Positions 16,982-26,625 of a stretch of DNA of 64,000 nt are shown one piece after another. The position numbers were made by a program, and so were the translations under genes. Source of the DNA: Gammaproteobacteria bacterium (GTDB lineage: Bacteria; Pseudomonadota; Gammaproteobacteria; Pseudomonadales; Azotimanducaceae); the NCBI GenBank assembly GCA_026707735.1, contig JAPOWH010000006.1, positions 124,001 to 188,000 on the forward strand. The letters are read 5' to 3'. Position 1 is the first letter of the stretch; each line of letters begins with the position of its first letter. Below the pieces are notes generated by a model. The model was not told the origin of the DNA and did no database searches. It saw only the letters and a list, made by a program, of their open reading frames with translations.

Positions 16982-18244
16982 TTGACGAATCAGCTCGCCA
17001 CTTGGCTTGATTGCATTGAGCGAGAGCATAGGGCAGTTCGCGAGACGGGACTGGACCGGATCGTGCGTCTAGCGAGGCATTTGGGTGTCGTCAGACCAGC
17101 TTCCAAGTCGGTAGTTGTTGCAGGCACGAATGGAAAGGGCTCCACGGTCCGCTATCTCGAACAACTGCTACTCGAATCGGAACATAGTGTCGGAGCCACC
17201 GCGTCACCCCACTTGAAGCACTACAACGAGCGCATTCGCGTCAACGGAAAACCTGTTGACGATGAATCAATAGTTCGTGCCTTTGAGACGATTCAAGACA
17301 CCGTCGAGTCAACGCCTCTAACCTATTACGAGTGGGCCACATTGGCGGCTCTGGTCATTTTTCGCTGGCAGAGAGTTGAGTACGCACTGCTCGAGGTTGG
17401 GTTGGGAGGTAGGCTTGATGCTGCGAATGCGATTGAGCCCGATGTCACTGTCATTACCAACATTGGGCTCGATCACATGCACTTGCTGGGTTCTGACCGA
17501 GAGTCTATTGGGTCGGAGAAGGCTGGAATACTCCGTAGCGGAGTTCCTCTAGTCTATGGGGACAGCTGCACAGTGCGCTCAGTCATGAGTCGCGCGGAAG
17601 CATTGGGGAGTCCACTCTACATTGCTGGAATCGACTATGCATACACCACTGGTGGAAGTTCATCCTGGGATGCAAGTTTTCATGGCCGCGAGGGATCCTC
17701 GAGCTATCGCTTTCTGGGAACTCCCTCAATGGCCGATTCGGCTTCGATAGCACTCCAGGCGGCTCTCTTGCTTGATCCAAGCATTGAACTAAGTCGATGC
17801 AAGCATTGGCTGAACCAAAGCCTTCCAGGTCGCATGGAGCAATTTCAACATCGAGGTCGAGATTGGATGCTTGACGTCGCACACAATCCCGATGCGGCAC
17901 GCTATGTAAGGCAGTGTCTGGACGTCAGATTTCCCCATCGCAATGTCAAATTGCTATTCGGGTGTATGCGGGACAAGCCTGCCTACGAGATGTTGAAAAT
18001 GTTGGAAATTCCGGAATCTCGTGTTATTGTTAGTGACACAACCGGCGATCGCGGCATTCGGGCAACCGATCTGTTGGATGATTTAGGACCGTCTCGAGTT
18101 CGAGTTGAACCTGAACTATCACATGCGATAGACTATCTAATAGAGTCCACGGACCCGCACGATCTAATACTAGTAACAGGATCGTTTCAGCTAGTAAGTC
18201 GTGTTAGAGATGTGATCGAAATCGGCATAGGAAGCCGTAGATGA
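16982..18244 (+). CDS. folC: Dihydrofolate / folylpolyglutamate synthase
   Basis: FolC adds glutamate to dihydropteroate and extends the polyglutamate tail of folates. The 420-residue protein has the Mur-ligase P-loop VVVAGTNGKGSTV (near residue 46), SPHLKHYNERIRVNG for folate binding, and LEVGLGGRLDAAN. The TTG at 16982 is the available start and has no strong ribosome site. The usual neighbour accD is absent between truA and folC. The stop is 1 bp from dedD, so folC and dedD are probably coupled. Confidence 0.95.
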   Translation: MTNQLATWLDCIEREHRAVRETGLDRIVRLARHLGVVRPASKSVVVAGTNGKGSTVRYLEQLLLESEHSVGATASPHLKHYNERIRVNGKPVDDESIVRAFETIQDTVESTPLTYYEWATLAALVIFRWQRVEYALLEVGLGGRLDAANAIEPDVTVITNIGLDHMHLLGSDRESIGSEKAGILRSGVPLVYGDSCTVRSVMSRAEALGSPLYIAGIDYAYTTGGSSSWDASFHGREGSSSYRFLGTPSMADSASIALQAALLLDPSIELSRCKHWLNQSLPGRMEQFQHRGRDWMLDVAHNPDAARYVRQCLDVRFPHRNVKLLFGCMRDKPAYEMLKMLEIPESRVIVSDTTGDRGIRATDLLDDLGPSRVRVEPELSHAIDYLIESTDPHDLILVTGSFQLVSRVRDVIEIGIGSRR

Positions 18245-18245
18245 C

Positions 18246-18773
18246 ATGATTGAACGAACGCGTAACAGGATTATCGGTGGCATTTTTCTCGCTGCCGTCC
18301 TAGTCATTTGTGTACCCATGTTCTTTGACAAGCCATTGGTCTTGGATGTGGAGCTCCCCCCAATGCCGACAGTTGATTTGGACGATGTCGAGGCCCCGAT
18401 ACACGACGAGCCGGATTTGCGTCCATTGGAGCAGGGCACTGCGGAAATCTCCTCGATTGTGAGTGACGAGGGGTTTTTGAAAAACGAGGGAACTCGAGTC
18501 GGAGCTCCTGTTCTCTCGTTTGATGCAGACAGCGCGAACCAATGGGCAGTGCAATTGGCCAGCTTCGGCAACGAAGAGAGTGCTGTTGAGCTTCGCGACA
18601 GCTTGCTAGCTGACGGACACCGAGTTTGGCTCTCAACAGCCATTGTCAACGAATCCAGAGTTCATCGCGTCGTTGTCGGCCCGTACATCAAGCGCGACGC
18701 AGCGAATGAGCAACTTACATTGTTTGCTGAACGCTACCAGATAGAGCCCGTAGTAGTGGGCTTCGACTATTAA
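18246..18773 (+). CDS. dedD: Cell division protein DedD, SPOR domain
   Basis: A 175-residue inner-membrane protein that binds denuded septal peptidoglycan at the division site. One membrane helix (about residues 8-26, IIGGIFLAAVLVICVP) is followed by an acidic, proline-rich periplasmic linker and a C-terminal SPOR domain (about 96-173) that starts NQWAVQLASFGNEESA and ends in a VVVGPY segment. The position between folC and cvpA is the classical one. Confidence 0.9.
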   Translation: MIERTRNRIIGGIFLAAVLVICVPMFFDKPLVLDVELPPMPTVDLDDVEAPIHDEPDLRPLEQGTAEISSIVSDEGFLKNEGTRVGAPVLSFDADSANQWAVQLASFGNEESAVELRDSLLADGHRVWLSTAIVNESRVHRVVVGPYIKRDAANEQLTLFAERYQIEPVVVGFDY

Positions 18774-18787
18774 ACCAAGTACTTGCC

Positions 18788-19312
18788 GTGTCATTCTCCT
18801 ATATCGACATTGCACTAATCGTGGTAGTAGTTGCTTCTGGGCTATTCGGTTGGAGAAAGGGCTTTCTTGGGGAGCTAATTTCATTGACGAGTTGGATCCT
18901 AGGAGTGGTATGCGCCATCATTTGGGGTGAACAGCTCGGCGCGCTAATTTTTGGCGGAGTGAACTTGGACGCCACTTGGATTCCTCATTTCGTCGGCTCG
19001 ACCATGATTCTTATCGTGTTTCTCGTTCTGGGAGCTCTTGTTCAGTCCTTGTTTAAGGGATCGCTGACTCTCGTTGGCCTTGACGGTGTCGACCGAGGGC
19101 TTGGATTGTTGTTTGGGGTCGCGAGGGGATGTTTCATTTTGATTGCAATTAGTATAATTTTCGACCTCAAGGCATCTGTTAGCGATGTGTGGAACAACTC
19201 GTTGGTGCTTCAGTTTTTGATGCGCTTTGAACCGGCCGTGCAAGACTTGTGGGGCCTGTTTGTAAGCTGGATTGAACCCCACGCAACACTGCCTGAAATC
19301 CCACCGGATTAG
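18788..19312 (+). CDS. cvpA: CvpA family membrane protein
   Basis: A 174-residue inner-membrane protein with about four hydrophobic helices (near residues 5-20, 28-50, 65-90 and 105-130). The N-terminal [20 protein letters not shown] and the [18 protein letters not shown] segment are typical of CvpA. CvpA is needed for colicin V export in E. coli and is linked to envelope stress tolerance in others. It sits directly ahead of purF, as usual; 14 bp separate it from dedD and 8 bp from purF. Start is GTG. Confidence 0.92.
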   Translation: MSFSYIDIALIVVVVASGLFGWRKGFLGELISLTSWILGVVCAIIWGEQLGALIFGGVNLDATWIPHFVGSTMILIVFLVLGALVQSLFKGSLTLVGLDGVDRGLGLLFGVARGCFILIAISIIFDLKASVSDVWNNSLVLQFLMRFEPAVQDLWGLFVSWIEPHATLPEIPPD

Positions 19313-19320
19313 GACACCGT

Positions 19321-20838
19321 ATGTGCGGCGTTGTCGGGATAGTTAGCAGTCAGCCCGTCAGCCAGGAAATCTACGATTCGCTGCTGGTGTTGCAGCATCG
19401 TGGCCAAGACTCGGCCGGAATCGTGACATCGTATGAGGGTCATTGCAATTTACGCAAGGACAATGGCCTTGTTAGCGAAGTCTTTCGCCAGCAGCACATT
19501 AGCGCGTTGCGCGGAAACATTGGGATCGGGCATGTAAGGTACCCAACCGCGGGAAGCGCGAGTTCACTGGAATCGCAACCCATGTATGTGAATTCGCCGC
19601 ACGGCATATGCCTGGTTCACAATGGCAATTTGACCAATACTCGCAAACTGCGAGATTCGTATTTCCGCAGCGTAATGCGGCACATAAACACGACTTCTGA
19701 CTCAGAGATCTTATTGAACGTCTTTGCCAACGAACTGAGTCGGTTCGCATCCAAGAACATTGAAGCGCAGCATGTCTTTGATGCGGTTCGTGGAGTAAAT
19801 GATGTTTGCCGCGGCGCGTATGCTGTCGTCGCGTTGATCGTGGGTGGTGGCATCGTGGGATTTCGCGATCCTCGAGGCATTCGGCCGTTAATCGTAGGCT
19901 ACAAGGGACAGGGCGCGAAGCACTACATGATTGCGAGCGAATCGGCGGCGCTGGATGTGTTGGGATACAAGATTCTGCGGGATGTAAAACCAGGCGAAGC
20001 CGTCTACATTGACGAAAATGGTCATTTGCATTCACAGATTTGCGCCTCGAATACACGACTTACGCCCTGCATATTCGAGCATGTATATCTTGCCCGACCT
20101 GACTCCGTAATAGACGACATCTCCGTGTATAAAGCCAGGTTGCGTATGGGCGACAAGTTAGCGGACCAGATTCTCGAACGATTCAGTCAGCACGACCACG
20201 ACATTGATGTTGTCATTCCCATACCAGAGACAAGCAGAACGGCAGCCATTCCGGTAGCCCATCGTCTGGACGTCAAACTTCGAGAAGGATTCGTCAAGAA
20301 TCGTTATATCGGCAGAACCTTCATCATGCCCGGCCAATCCATGAGGCAAAAATCGGTTCGACAGAAGCTCAATGCCATCAAGCTAGAGTTTGAAAATAAA
20401 AACGTGCTTCTGATCGAGGATTCGGTTGTTCGAGGAACGACGCTGCACGAGATCATTCACCAGGCACGATTAGCTGGTGCTAACAAGGTATATGTGGCCG
20501 TAGCCGCCCCTCCAGTTCGTTTTCCCAATGTATACGGCATAGACATGCCTACGACCGAGGAATTCATCGCCCACAACCGGTCGATTGACCAAATTGCCCG
20601 AATAATTGGGGCCGATATGCTGATCTACCAGAAATTGGACGATTTAATCGAGGCGGCTCGGGAAGGAAACCCGCGCGTAGACGGTTTTGAGTGCTCGATT
20701 TTCGATGCAAACTACGACTCAATTGACGTTGATCAGGACTACCTGCTCCAACTCTCCGATGCGCGCAACGATAAGTCAAAGCTACGTCGCCTCGAGTCGG
20801 TTCAAGAGAGTTCATTGTTTGAAATGCAGGGCTCTTGA
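19321..20838 (+). CDS. purF: Amidophosphoribosyltransferase
   Basis: PurF makes phosphoribosylamine from PRPP and glutamine, the first step of purine synthesis. The 505-residue protein begins MCGVVGIV, so the catalytic cysteine is Cys2 once Met is removed; [11 protein letters not shown] and HNGNLTN belong to the glutaminase half. The C-terminal half carries the PRPP loop [12 protein letters not shown] (near residue 361). It ends the cvpA-purF operon. Length and motifs are normal for the proteobacterial type. Confidence 0.97.
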   Translation: MCGVVGIVSSQPVSQEIYDSLLVLQHRGQDSAGIVTSYEGHCNLRKDNGLVSEVFRQQHISALRGNIGIGHVRYPTAGSASSLESQPMYVNSPHGICLVHNGNLTNTRKLRDSYFRSVMRHINTTSDSEILLNVFANELSRFASKNIEAQHVFDAVRGVNDVCRGAYAVVALIVGGGIVGFRDPRGIRPLIVGYKGQGAKHYMIASESAALDVLGYKILRDVKPGEAVYIDENGHLHSQICASNTRLTPCIFEHVYLARPDSVIDDISVYKARLRMGDKLADQILERFSQHDHDIDVVIPIPETSRTAAIPVAHRLDVKLREGFVKNRYIGRTFIMPGQSMRQKSVRQKLNAIKLEFENKNVLLIEDSVVRGTTLHEIIHQARLAGANKVYVAVAAPPVRFPNVYGIDMPTTEEFIAHNRSIDQIARIIGADMLIYQKLDDLIEAAREGNPRVDGFECSIFDANYDSIDVDQDYLLQLSDARNDKSKLRRLESVQESSLFEMQGS

Positions 20839-20883
20839 ACTGTCGTCCATCGCGTCGATTGCAAGTTAGATCCCAGATACGTC

Positions 20884-21525
20884 GTGAATTCTGGTTTACC
20901 GACTTCATTGGAGAGGTTCCTACGAGTGGATACTCCGAAATATTGGGTGGCCAGTGCATCTTCCAATGAAGAGTTGTTGCTCGTCGACCACGCAAATTGT
21001 GAACGCAAGGCAGCAGGCTCGGCACTAGCGCTAATCCATAGATTTGCTGACGACCGCAACGCCTGCATGGCTCTCTCACGTGTCGTCCGAGAAGAGATGC
21101 GGCATTTCGAGCAAGTCCTATCGTTAATCCACTTGAAGGGCTACGCTTTCACACCCTTGGGACCGAGTCGGTACGCAAGAGGATTGCACAGGGTTGCTAG
21201 TGCGCTGGGATGCGAGATTCGAATCTCTGAACTGCTTGTCGCAGCAATCATCGAAGCGCGAAGCTGCGAGCGATTTCGGTTACTTGTCGATGCGCTCGAC
21301 CCGCCGGTTTCCGATCTCTACGAACGACTCTCGGAAGCCGAGGAACGTCATTTCGCTTTGTATCTGAATTTAGCCAACGAATGTGGAGATAGACGAGCCA
21401 TAGAAGCTCATTTGAAAGTTCTTCTTGATGAGGATGCCAAGCTCATTACGGAAAACGATGAACATTTCCGATTTCATTCTGGACCGCCGTCAATCGCAAA
21501 ACACTCCAATGCAAGTTCCGATTGA
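20884..21525 (+). CDS. miaE: tRNA 2-methylthio-N6-isopentenyl adenosine hydroxylase
   Basis: MiaE is a ferritin-like diiron monooxygenase that hydroxylates the modified A37 of tRNAs. The 213-residue protein shows the iron-ligand pattern DHANCERKAAGSALALI, EEMRHFEQV, IIEARSCERF and SEAEERHFALY, each with paired Glu/His. The GTG start at 20884 gives the normal length. It follows purF in the same direction, and its 3' end overlaps the convergent lpxH by 52 bp. Some lineages use this family for other roles, but motif agreement is strong. Confidence 0.88.
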   Translation: MNSGLPTSLERFLRVDTPKYWVASASSNEELLLVDHANCERKAAGSALALIHRFADDRNACMALSRVVREEMRHFEQVLSLIHLKGYAFTPLGPSRYARGLHRVASALGCEIRISELLVAAIIEARSCERFRLLVDALDPPVSDLYERLSEAEERHFALYLNLANECGDRRAIEAHLKVLLDEDAKLITENDEHFRFHSGPPSIAKHSNASSD

Positions 21526-22196
21526 AACCGTGCGTACCACCCGCATCTTTCCCACGAGCCCAACACGTATCTAGTCAATCCGTTGCCCAAGTCATGGTGA
21601 CCTGGTCTGTGCGTGTGGCCGTGAATAACTGTACTACAGTCGTGCAGGTTGAGCGCGTCTCGAACTGAGGCTTCCACCACATCTGTAATTTGTGCTGGTT
21701 TGTTGGCGTTGGACTTCTTGCTTTGCTCTCGCAACGTCTGTGCGAATTCACGCCTAGCTTCGACATCCTGGGAAAGAAAGTGCGACTGAAAATCCGACGA
21801 TCTAAAGAATTGACGCATTTGCTGGTAGGCGATGTCGCTAGTACAGAACATGTCACCATGCGATAGCAACACCGGTTGTCCATTGAGTTGGATTATTGAG
21901 GGATCTTCAAGTAGCGTTGCCTGAACATCGTCCGCAAACTCTGTTCCGAAGAGAAAGTCTCGATTGCCGTGCATGAGGAACAAGCTCGTGCGCTCTCCGT
22001 GCCTTCGAAGTGTGTCTCGAAGTTGTTGTGCAAACTGGCAGTCATCGTCGTCTCCTACCCACACCTCTACAAGATCCCCCAAGATGTAAATATCGGCTTC
22101 CTGCCGTGATGCCTCAGTCAAGAGTTCGTCCATCGCCCGCAATCGGCTTGAGTGACCATCGTCAAGATGGAGGTCCGACAGGAAGTAAGAGGTCAT
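21474..22196 (-). CDS. lpxH: UDP-2,3-diacylglucosamine diphosphatase
   Basis: LpxH hydrolyses UDP-2,3-diacylglucosamine to lipid X in lipid A synthesis at the inner membrane. The 240-residue calcineurin-like phosphoesterase carries its metal motifs in order: FLSDLHLDD, LGDLVEVWVGDDD, LMHGNRDF, LLSHGDMF and VIHGHTHRP. The start overlaps the folD stop by 4 bp, so the two are one transcript. It shows that the organism makes lipopolysaccharide. The 3' end runs 52 bp into miaE on the other strand. Confidence 0.96.
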   Translation of the reverse strand: MTSYFLSDLHLDDGHSSRLRAMDELLTEASRQEADIYILGDLVEVWVGDDDDCQFAQQLRDTLRRHGERTSLFLMHGNRDFLFGTEFADDVQATLLEDPSIIQLNGQPVLLSHGDMFCTSDIAYQQMRQFFRSSDFQSHFLSQDVEARREFAQTLREQSKKSNANKPAQITDVVEASVRDALNLHDCSTVIHGHTHRPGHHDLGNGLTRYVLGSWERCGWYARFQSELALECFAIDGGPE

Positions 22197-23047
22197 GGCA
22201 ACGGAGCTTCAATTGCATCGAGGAGGTTTTGCAGAATGGACACTCGAGTCATTGGTCCCACGCCACCTGGAACTGGTGTGAGCCAAGCGGCAACCTCCTT
22301 CACATTCTCGAAGTCTACGTCACCCTGCAGCGTTCCGTCGACCTGAGTCTCGATGCCTACGTCGATCACAACTGAATTGGGCTTTACCCAGCTTTTTTGA
22401 ATCAGGCCACCCTTTCCGGTAGCCGTTACAAGTACGTCTGCTTGTTGTGTGTAATCCTTCGTATTCCGAGTGTGTCTGTGGCACACGGTTACTGTGCAAC
22501 CGGCCATGAGCAATTCAAGGCACATCGGCCGGCCAACATGGTTGGAGGCGCCCACTACGACTGCATGTCTGCCCAGCAGATCTAGTTTTGTCTGTGCCAA
22601 TAGGGTCATTACACCCTTTGGTGTACAACACCTGTGAGCGGGCTGTCGCATGGTCAGCATTCCAAGATTAAACGGTGTGATTCCGTCGACGTCCTTAATC
22701 GGGCGGATACGTTCGATAACGCGGGTTGAATCAATGTGTGGTGGAAGTGGAAGTTGAAGCAGGATTCCGTGTACGCTCTCATCTCCGTTTAGCTGCTCGA
22801 TTACGGCAGTTAGGTCTGAATTTTTCGAACTCGATGGGAGATTGACTATAGAGCACTTGATACCGGTTTCTTCGCAGTCTCGTTTTTTGAGCCGAACGTA
22901 GAGTGCTGATGCCGGATTGTCGCCTACGAGGATAACCTTGAGGCTTGGTTGAATCTGCCTGCTAACTCGCAAATTCTCTACTTGCACTGCGACGTCCCCG
23001 CGAATTGCCTTGGCAATTGCATTTCCGTCGAGAATTTTGGCGCTCAT
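22193..23047 (-). CDS. folD: Methylenetetrahydrofolate dehydrogenase / cyclohydrolase
   Basis: FolD interconverts methylene- and formyl-tetrahydrofolate with NADP. The 284-residue protein has SALYVRLKKRDCEETGI with the catalytic tyrosine and lysine, GILLQLPLPPHID, DVDGITPFNLG, and the Rossmann-fold VVVGASNHVGRP followed by PVPGGVGPMT. In place of the usual GRSxxVG the text is GASNHVGRP, a mild change in the NADP loop. It precedes lpxH with a 4-bp overlap and lies next to the tRNA cluster, as in Pseudomonas. Confidence 0.96.
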   Translation of the reverse strand: MSAKILDGNAIAKAIRGDVAVQVENLRVSRQIQPSLKVILVGDNPASALYVRLKKRDCEETGIKCSIVNLPSSSKNSDLTAVIEQLNGDESVHGILLQLPLPPHIDSTRVIERIRPIKDVDGITPFNLGMLTMRQPAHRCCTPKGVMTLLAQTKLDLLGRHAVVVGASNHVGRPMCLELLMAGCTVTVCHRHTRNTKDYTQQADVLVTATGKGGLIQKSWVKPNSVVIDVGIETQVDGTLQGDVDFENVKEVAAWLTPVPGGVGPMTRVSILQNLLDAIEAPLP

Positions 23048-23191
23048 AGGGTGTCAAACGATAGATCGAGTAGCAAGCGCGTTATTGTGCAACATTGATT
23101 GGACATTGACACTACATATCCGCTTTGCGGTTGCACTGTGGAGCAAGTCCGAGTAGCATTTAGCGCCTTGATGACGATGAATTAGCGCAGG

Positions 23192-23268
23192 CGGGGTATA
23201 GCGCAGTCTGGTAGCGCATCTGCTTTGGGAGCAGAGGGTCGGGAGTTCGAATCTCTCTACCCCGACCA
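23192..23268 (+). tRNA. tRNA-Pro (UGG)
   Basis: The acceptor arms CGGGGTA and TACCCCG pair fully, with discriminator A and an encoded CCA at 23266-23268. The anticodon loop CTTTGGGA gives TGG, which reads proline codons CCN. First of three closely spaced tRNA genes between folD and tig, a placement shared with Pseudomonas. Confidence 0.97.
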
Positions 23269-23293
23269 CCTATTTTCTTGTCTGTACAAATTT

Positions 23294-23370
23294 GCGCCCG
23301 TAGCTCAACTGGATAGAGCATCGGCCTTCTAAGCCGAGGGTTAAAGGTTCGAGTCCTTTCGGGCGTGCCA
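23294..23370 (+). tRNA. tRNA-Arg (UCU)
   Basis: The cloverleaf begins GCGCCCG and closes with CGGGCGT, discriminator G and encoded CCA. The first pair is therefore a G-U wobble rather than G-C. The anticodon loop reads CTTCTAA, giving TCT for AGA/AGG codons. The gene is 25 bp after tRNA-Pro and is probably co-transcribed. Confidence 0.96.
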
Positions 23371-23452
23371 TATTGCGTATTGGTACACTAAGCATCGATT
23401 AAAAGACTCAGCAAGTGTCGATTGGTTGACACTTGGCGCCGTCGGCATCCGT

Positions 23453-23529
23453 GGTGGGTGTAGCTCAGGTGGTAGAGCACTGGATTGTGGTTCCAGCTGT
23501 CGTGGGTTCGAGTCCCATCATCCACCCCA
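23453..23529 (+). tRNA. tRNA-His (GUG)
   Basis: The acceptor arm GTGGGTG pairs with CATCCAC (one G-U type pair), and the extra G at -1 (23453) faces C73, the identity feature of histidine tRNA. The anticodon is GTG and CCA is encoded at 23527-23529. The tRNA ends 25 bp before the trigger factor start, so its 3' processing may lie in the tig message leader. Confidence 0.97.
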
Positions 23530-23554
23530 TTTACCCAGCTTGTTAGCTAGCACT

Positions 23555-25297
23555 ATGCAAATTGAAGTAAGACCCATAGGCCCTCTTGAACGAAGCGTGC
23601 ATGTTCTGGTCGACGCTAACGAAATCGAGAGTGAAGTTGAAGAGCAAATCCAAGACGTGGCCTCAAAAGCTCGTTTGCCGGGATTCCGCAAAGGACGTGT
23701 TCCTTCCGATCTGATTCGCCAGCGGTACCGTGAGGGCATCGTTGGTGAGGTAAGAAAGAAGACACTTTCCGACTCGATGGACGCGGCATTCAAGCAGGAA
23801 AAACTATCTCCACTTCACATCTCGAACTTCAAGCTCCTGTCTGATCCAGAGAGCATCGAGCTGGAGTACCTAGTTGACATAACGATAGAGCCAGCGCTTA
23901 AGTTGGATGTATTAGATAGTCTGAAACTGATTCGCCCGAATGTTGAGATTGTCGAACAAGACATTGACAATCGCATAGAGGAGATCCTTGACCAACATAG
24001 AGAAATGCGCGAGGCAGAACGCCCAATTGAAATGGGAGACAAAGTCTTTTTCACGGTATCCGATAAAGGAACGATCTTCAAGAAAGACGATAGTGAACTA
24101 GACAGGAGTGATCATAAGGAACTCTATGATATTGAAAGAGAATATTCTATATTCTTGGCAAATCAAATCACTCAAATTGCTCCTTGGCTTTACTTTATTC
24201 AGGAAGATTTTTTGGGTAAGTCAGCAGGTGATACTTTTGAAATAGAACGTGAAATCACGCTCGATGATCATGTTAAAGCCGCACAACCCAGAATCGAAGA
24301 CTCGAAGACTTCCACTGAATCCAATGAGGATCAACCAGAACTAGAAAGTGATTCGGAGGAGGCAATAGAACAAGAATCGACGGCAATCGTTGAGGAAGAG
24401 GGGTACGGTTTGAATGAGTCAGTAGAACCGGAATTCGAGGTTTACGTATCGAAAATTCATATTGAGGTTGCTGTTGAACGGGCGCAAGTAGTAGTGCGAC
24501 CCGAGCTTAACTCGGAGTTCTTTGAGCGGCTAGAGGAAGGCGTCAGTAATGAAGAGGAATTTCGAGAAAAGGTTCGCGAATCACTGCAGTCAGCGATGCA
24601 CAAGAGGGCGGACGAGATCGTTGGAAGACAAGCACTTGAGCAATTGGTCAGTGTAAACCCTGTTGAAATGCCCATAGCTGTCAAGGAAGAGCTGGTGCAA
24701 AGCCGATCTGCCGAGCCAGACGATGAAGTAGACCGACAGTCGCCGACCTCTGCCATCACGCAGGAGCAGATGGACCTAGAGTGGAAGGGCGTGATTGCGA
24801 CGTGGGTTGTCGAGCAGTATGCAGACTTCAATGGAATTGAGGCTGACGTAGCCAAGATCAATGAAGTCCTCAAAATTCATCATACTTTGCGAACGAACTT
24901 CGGGTTGAATACGGATGAGTTATATACGGATAGGTACGTGCAAGGTATTCGGCGAAGGATTTTGACGGAGGATGTGCTTGAGCATATAGTGAACCGAGTT
25001 GAATGTGAGGAACACAGTGCAACCGTCCAAGAAATGAACTCGTCAGATTTCAAAAACTTCGACATTACCACAGATCTGACTGAGTTGGAGGAGGCGCCCG
25101 CTGCGTGGGAGTCGCCGGTATCGCAGGATGAGATTGACGCGGGACGCAAGGAAGTAGAGGAGCTTGTTGCCGCTGCATCTAGAACGCCGGAACTGGAGCA
25201 ATCTGATGCTCAAGATTCCGCTACGAGCGGTAGTTCAAAAAGTGCCAAAAAAGGCTTCTTCCGCAAACTATTTGGACGAATTGGGAGAAAGGAATGA
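23555..25297 (+). CDS. tig: Trigger factor with altered PPIase domain and acidic insert
   Basis: Trigger factor is the ribosome-bound chaperone that meets nascent chains. The N-terminal ribosome docking motif is intact ([10 protein letters not shown], residues 41-50). At 580 residues the protein is well above the usual 430-450. The PPIase region (about 160-302) is hard to match to FKBP-type enzymes: the catalytic aromatic and glycine pattern is gone and an acidic Glu/Asp/Ser-rich stretch is inserted at about 244-293. The tail beyond 520 is also acidic and ends in basic [16 protein letters not shown]. The insert region is more AT-rich than the flanks. The ATG at 23555 is chosen because longer frames would run through tRNA-His. 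The stop overlaps clpP by 4 bp. Confidence 0.9.
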   Translation: MQIEVRPIGPLERSVHVLVDANEIESEVEEQIQDVASKARLPGFRKGRVPSDLIRQRYREGIVGEVRKKTLSDSMDAAFKQEKLSPLHISNFKLLSDPESIELEYLVDITIEPALKLDVLDSLKLIRPNVEIVEQDIDNRIEEILDQHREMREAERPIEMGDKVFFTVSDKGTIFKKDDSELDRSDHKELYDIEREYSIFLANQITQIAPWLYFIQEDFLGKSAGDTFEIEREITLDDHVKAAQPRIEDSKTSTESNEDQPELESDSEEAIEQESTAIVEEEGYGLNESVEPEFEVYVSKIHIEVAVERAQVVVRPELNSEFFERLEEGVSNEEEFREKVRESLQSAMHKRADEIVGRQALEQLVSVNPVEMPIAVKEELVQSRSAEPDDEVDRQSPTSAITQEQMDLEWKGVIATWVVEQYADFNGIEADVAKINEVLKIHHTLRTNFGLNTDELYTDRYVQGIRRRILTEDVLEHIVNRVECEEHSATVQEMNSSDFKNFDITTDLTELEEAPAAWESPVSQDEIDAGRKEVEELVAAASRTPELEQSDAQDSATSGSSKSAKKGFFRKLFGRIGRKE

Positions 25298-25911
25298 CTA
25301 TGCAAACAAAAGGCTTCAATTACGTTCCCGTTGTATTGGAACAAACAGCCAGAGGGGAACGATCGTATGACATATTCTCTCGGCTGTTAAAGGAGAGGAT
25401 TGTGTTCTTGGTTGGAGTTGTCGACGACGGTGTTGCCAATACGGTCCTTGCACAGCTGTTGTGGTGCGAATCAGAAAATCCGGAAAAGGACATTCACCTG
25501 TACATCAACTCGCCCGGAGGCTCCGTGTCAGCTGGCCTCTCCATCTACGACACAATGCAATACATAAGATCTGACATTGCGACGACCTGCGTTGGTCAAG
25601 CTGCCAGCATGGGCGCGTTCTTGTTAGCGGCAGGAACCAAGGGCAAGAGGTCGGCACTACCTAACTCGCGCATCATGCTCCATCAGCCAAGTGGCGGCTC
25701 GCAGGGCGTAGCTGCAGACATTGAGATTCAGGCACGTGAAATCATGCTGTTGCGAGACAAGCTCAACGATATTCTTGCGGAACACACCGGTCAACCCGTG
25801 ACGAAGATTGGTGAAGACACTGATCGGGACTATTGGATGAATGCCGACGAAGCTAGGGAATATGGACTGATCGATATCGTGCGCAAATCACGACAAAAGA
25901 ACGACGAGTAA
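25294..25911 (+). CDS. clpP: ATP-dependent Clp protease, proteolytic subunit
   Basis: ClpP forms the double-ring peptidase chamber used by ClpX and ClpA. The 205-residue protein has the catalytic triad Ser105 ([11 protein letters not shown]), His130 ([10 protein letters not shown]) and Asp179 (EDTDRDYWM), and the [11 protein letters not shown] oxyanion strand. The start overlaps the tig stop (GGAATGACTATG), and tig-clpP-clpX is the classical order. A short N-terminal propeptide is likely removed. Length is normal. Confidence 0.97.
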   Translation: MTMQTKGFNYVPVVLEQTARGERSYDIFSRLLKERIVFLVGVVDDGVANTVLAQLLWCESENPEKDIHLYINSPGGSVSAGLSIYDTMQYIRSDIATTCVGQAASMGAFLLAAGTKGKRSALPNSRIMLHQPSGGSQGVAADIEIQAREIMLLRDKLNDILAEHTGQPVTKIGEDTDRDYWMNADEAREYGLIDIVRKSRQKNDE

Positions 25912-26139
25912 ATTGAACCAAGGGCTTATCCAGTCAAGGATTGGCTGGAGGTAGCGGCTGGTTAGTACAGGCAATTTAGAGGAAGCTTCACCGCTTAGCG
26001 TGGTTATCAAATCTGGTGATTTGGAATGCAATTGTTGGCAAATTCTGAAAAACCTTGAGACGGTGTGCAGAACTAGGAACCACAAGGCTCAGGTAAAGAT
26101 TTCGACGGGTCGCCACGAGAAAACGAATCATATAATCGA

Positions 26140-26367
26140 GTGAGTTTTAGCAACACGTTGGCGGGAAGTGTGGCAACTGTCAAACAGCGTGATACACGCA
26201 ACAACCCAACCTGTTCGTTCTGCGAGAGATCTGAACAAGACCTCGAGCGGGAAGACGAATTGAACATTATGATAAAGGGCGGTACTGGATACATCTGCGC
26301 ACCATGTATTGATCTGTGCACTCAGTTAATAGCTGACCACCGCAAGGCGCAAACCAAGGGAAGCTAA
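26140..26367 (+). CDS. Free-standing ClpX-type zinc-binding domain protein
   Basis: A 75-residue protein that is little more than the N-terminal zinc domain of ClpX. Cys25 and Cys28 (CSFCERS) and Cys53 and Cys56 (YICAPCIDLC) form the four-cysteine site, spaced a few residues wider than in the neighbouring ClpX (CSFC, then [10 protein letters not shown]). In ClpX this domain dimerises and binds adaptors such as SspB and substrates. A stand-alone copy between clpP and clpX could compete for adaptors or dimerise with ClpX. It has no AAA+ part and none is decayed nearby. Start is GTG; TATAAT only 3 bases upstream makes the exact start uncertain. Confidence 0.75.
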   Translation: MSFSNTLAGSVATVKQRDTRNNPTCSFCERSEQDLEREDELNIMIKGGTGYICAPCIDLCTQLIADHRKAQTKGS

Positions 26368-26625
26368 ACAATTCGTCGCAGCATGTTACCCATGCAATAG
26401 TGTGCCGTAGCCGCGTAATTCGCGCATGCTCGACACGTTAGCATAAGTTAGACTAGCTGCGGGTATGAATGTCGGTAGTGCAGTTGTTATATGAGTGGAC
26501 GACCACTTACAAACCGAGTACGATTGCCGTAAAATGCTGCTTGTGAAACATTTGGAAATAAATCGCTTGCGACCGTCGCTATATCCCGTAGTTGTCAAGT
26601 GAACAAGTAGCGGTAGGCTTATTAC

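Noticed and set aside
23426..23554. N-terminal extension of the trigger factor frame by 43 codons
   Set aside because: The extension would translate the whole tRNA-His gene; the ATG at 23555 gives the normal family start.
26131..26136. TATAAT as the promoter of the zinc-domain gene
   Set aside because: It lies only 3 bp before the GTG start and has no -35 at usable distance, so it would need a start further downstream to make sense.
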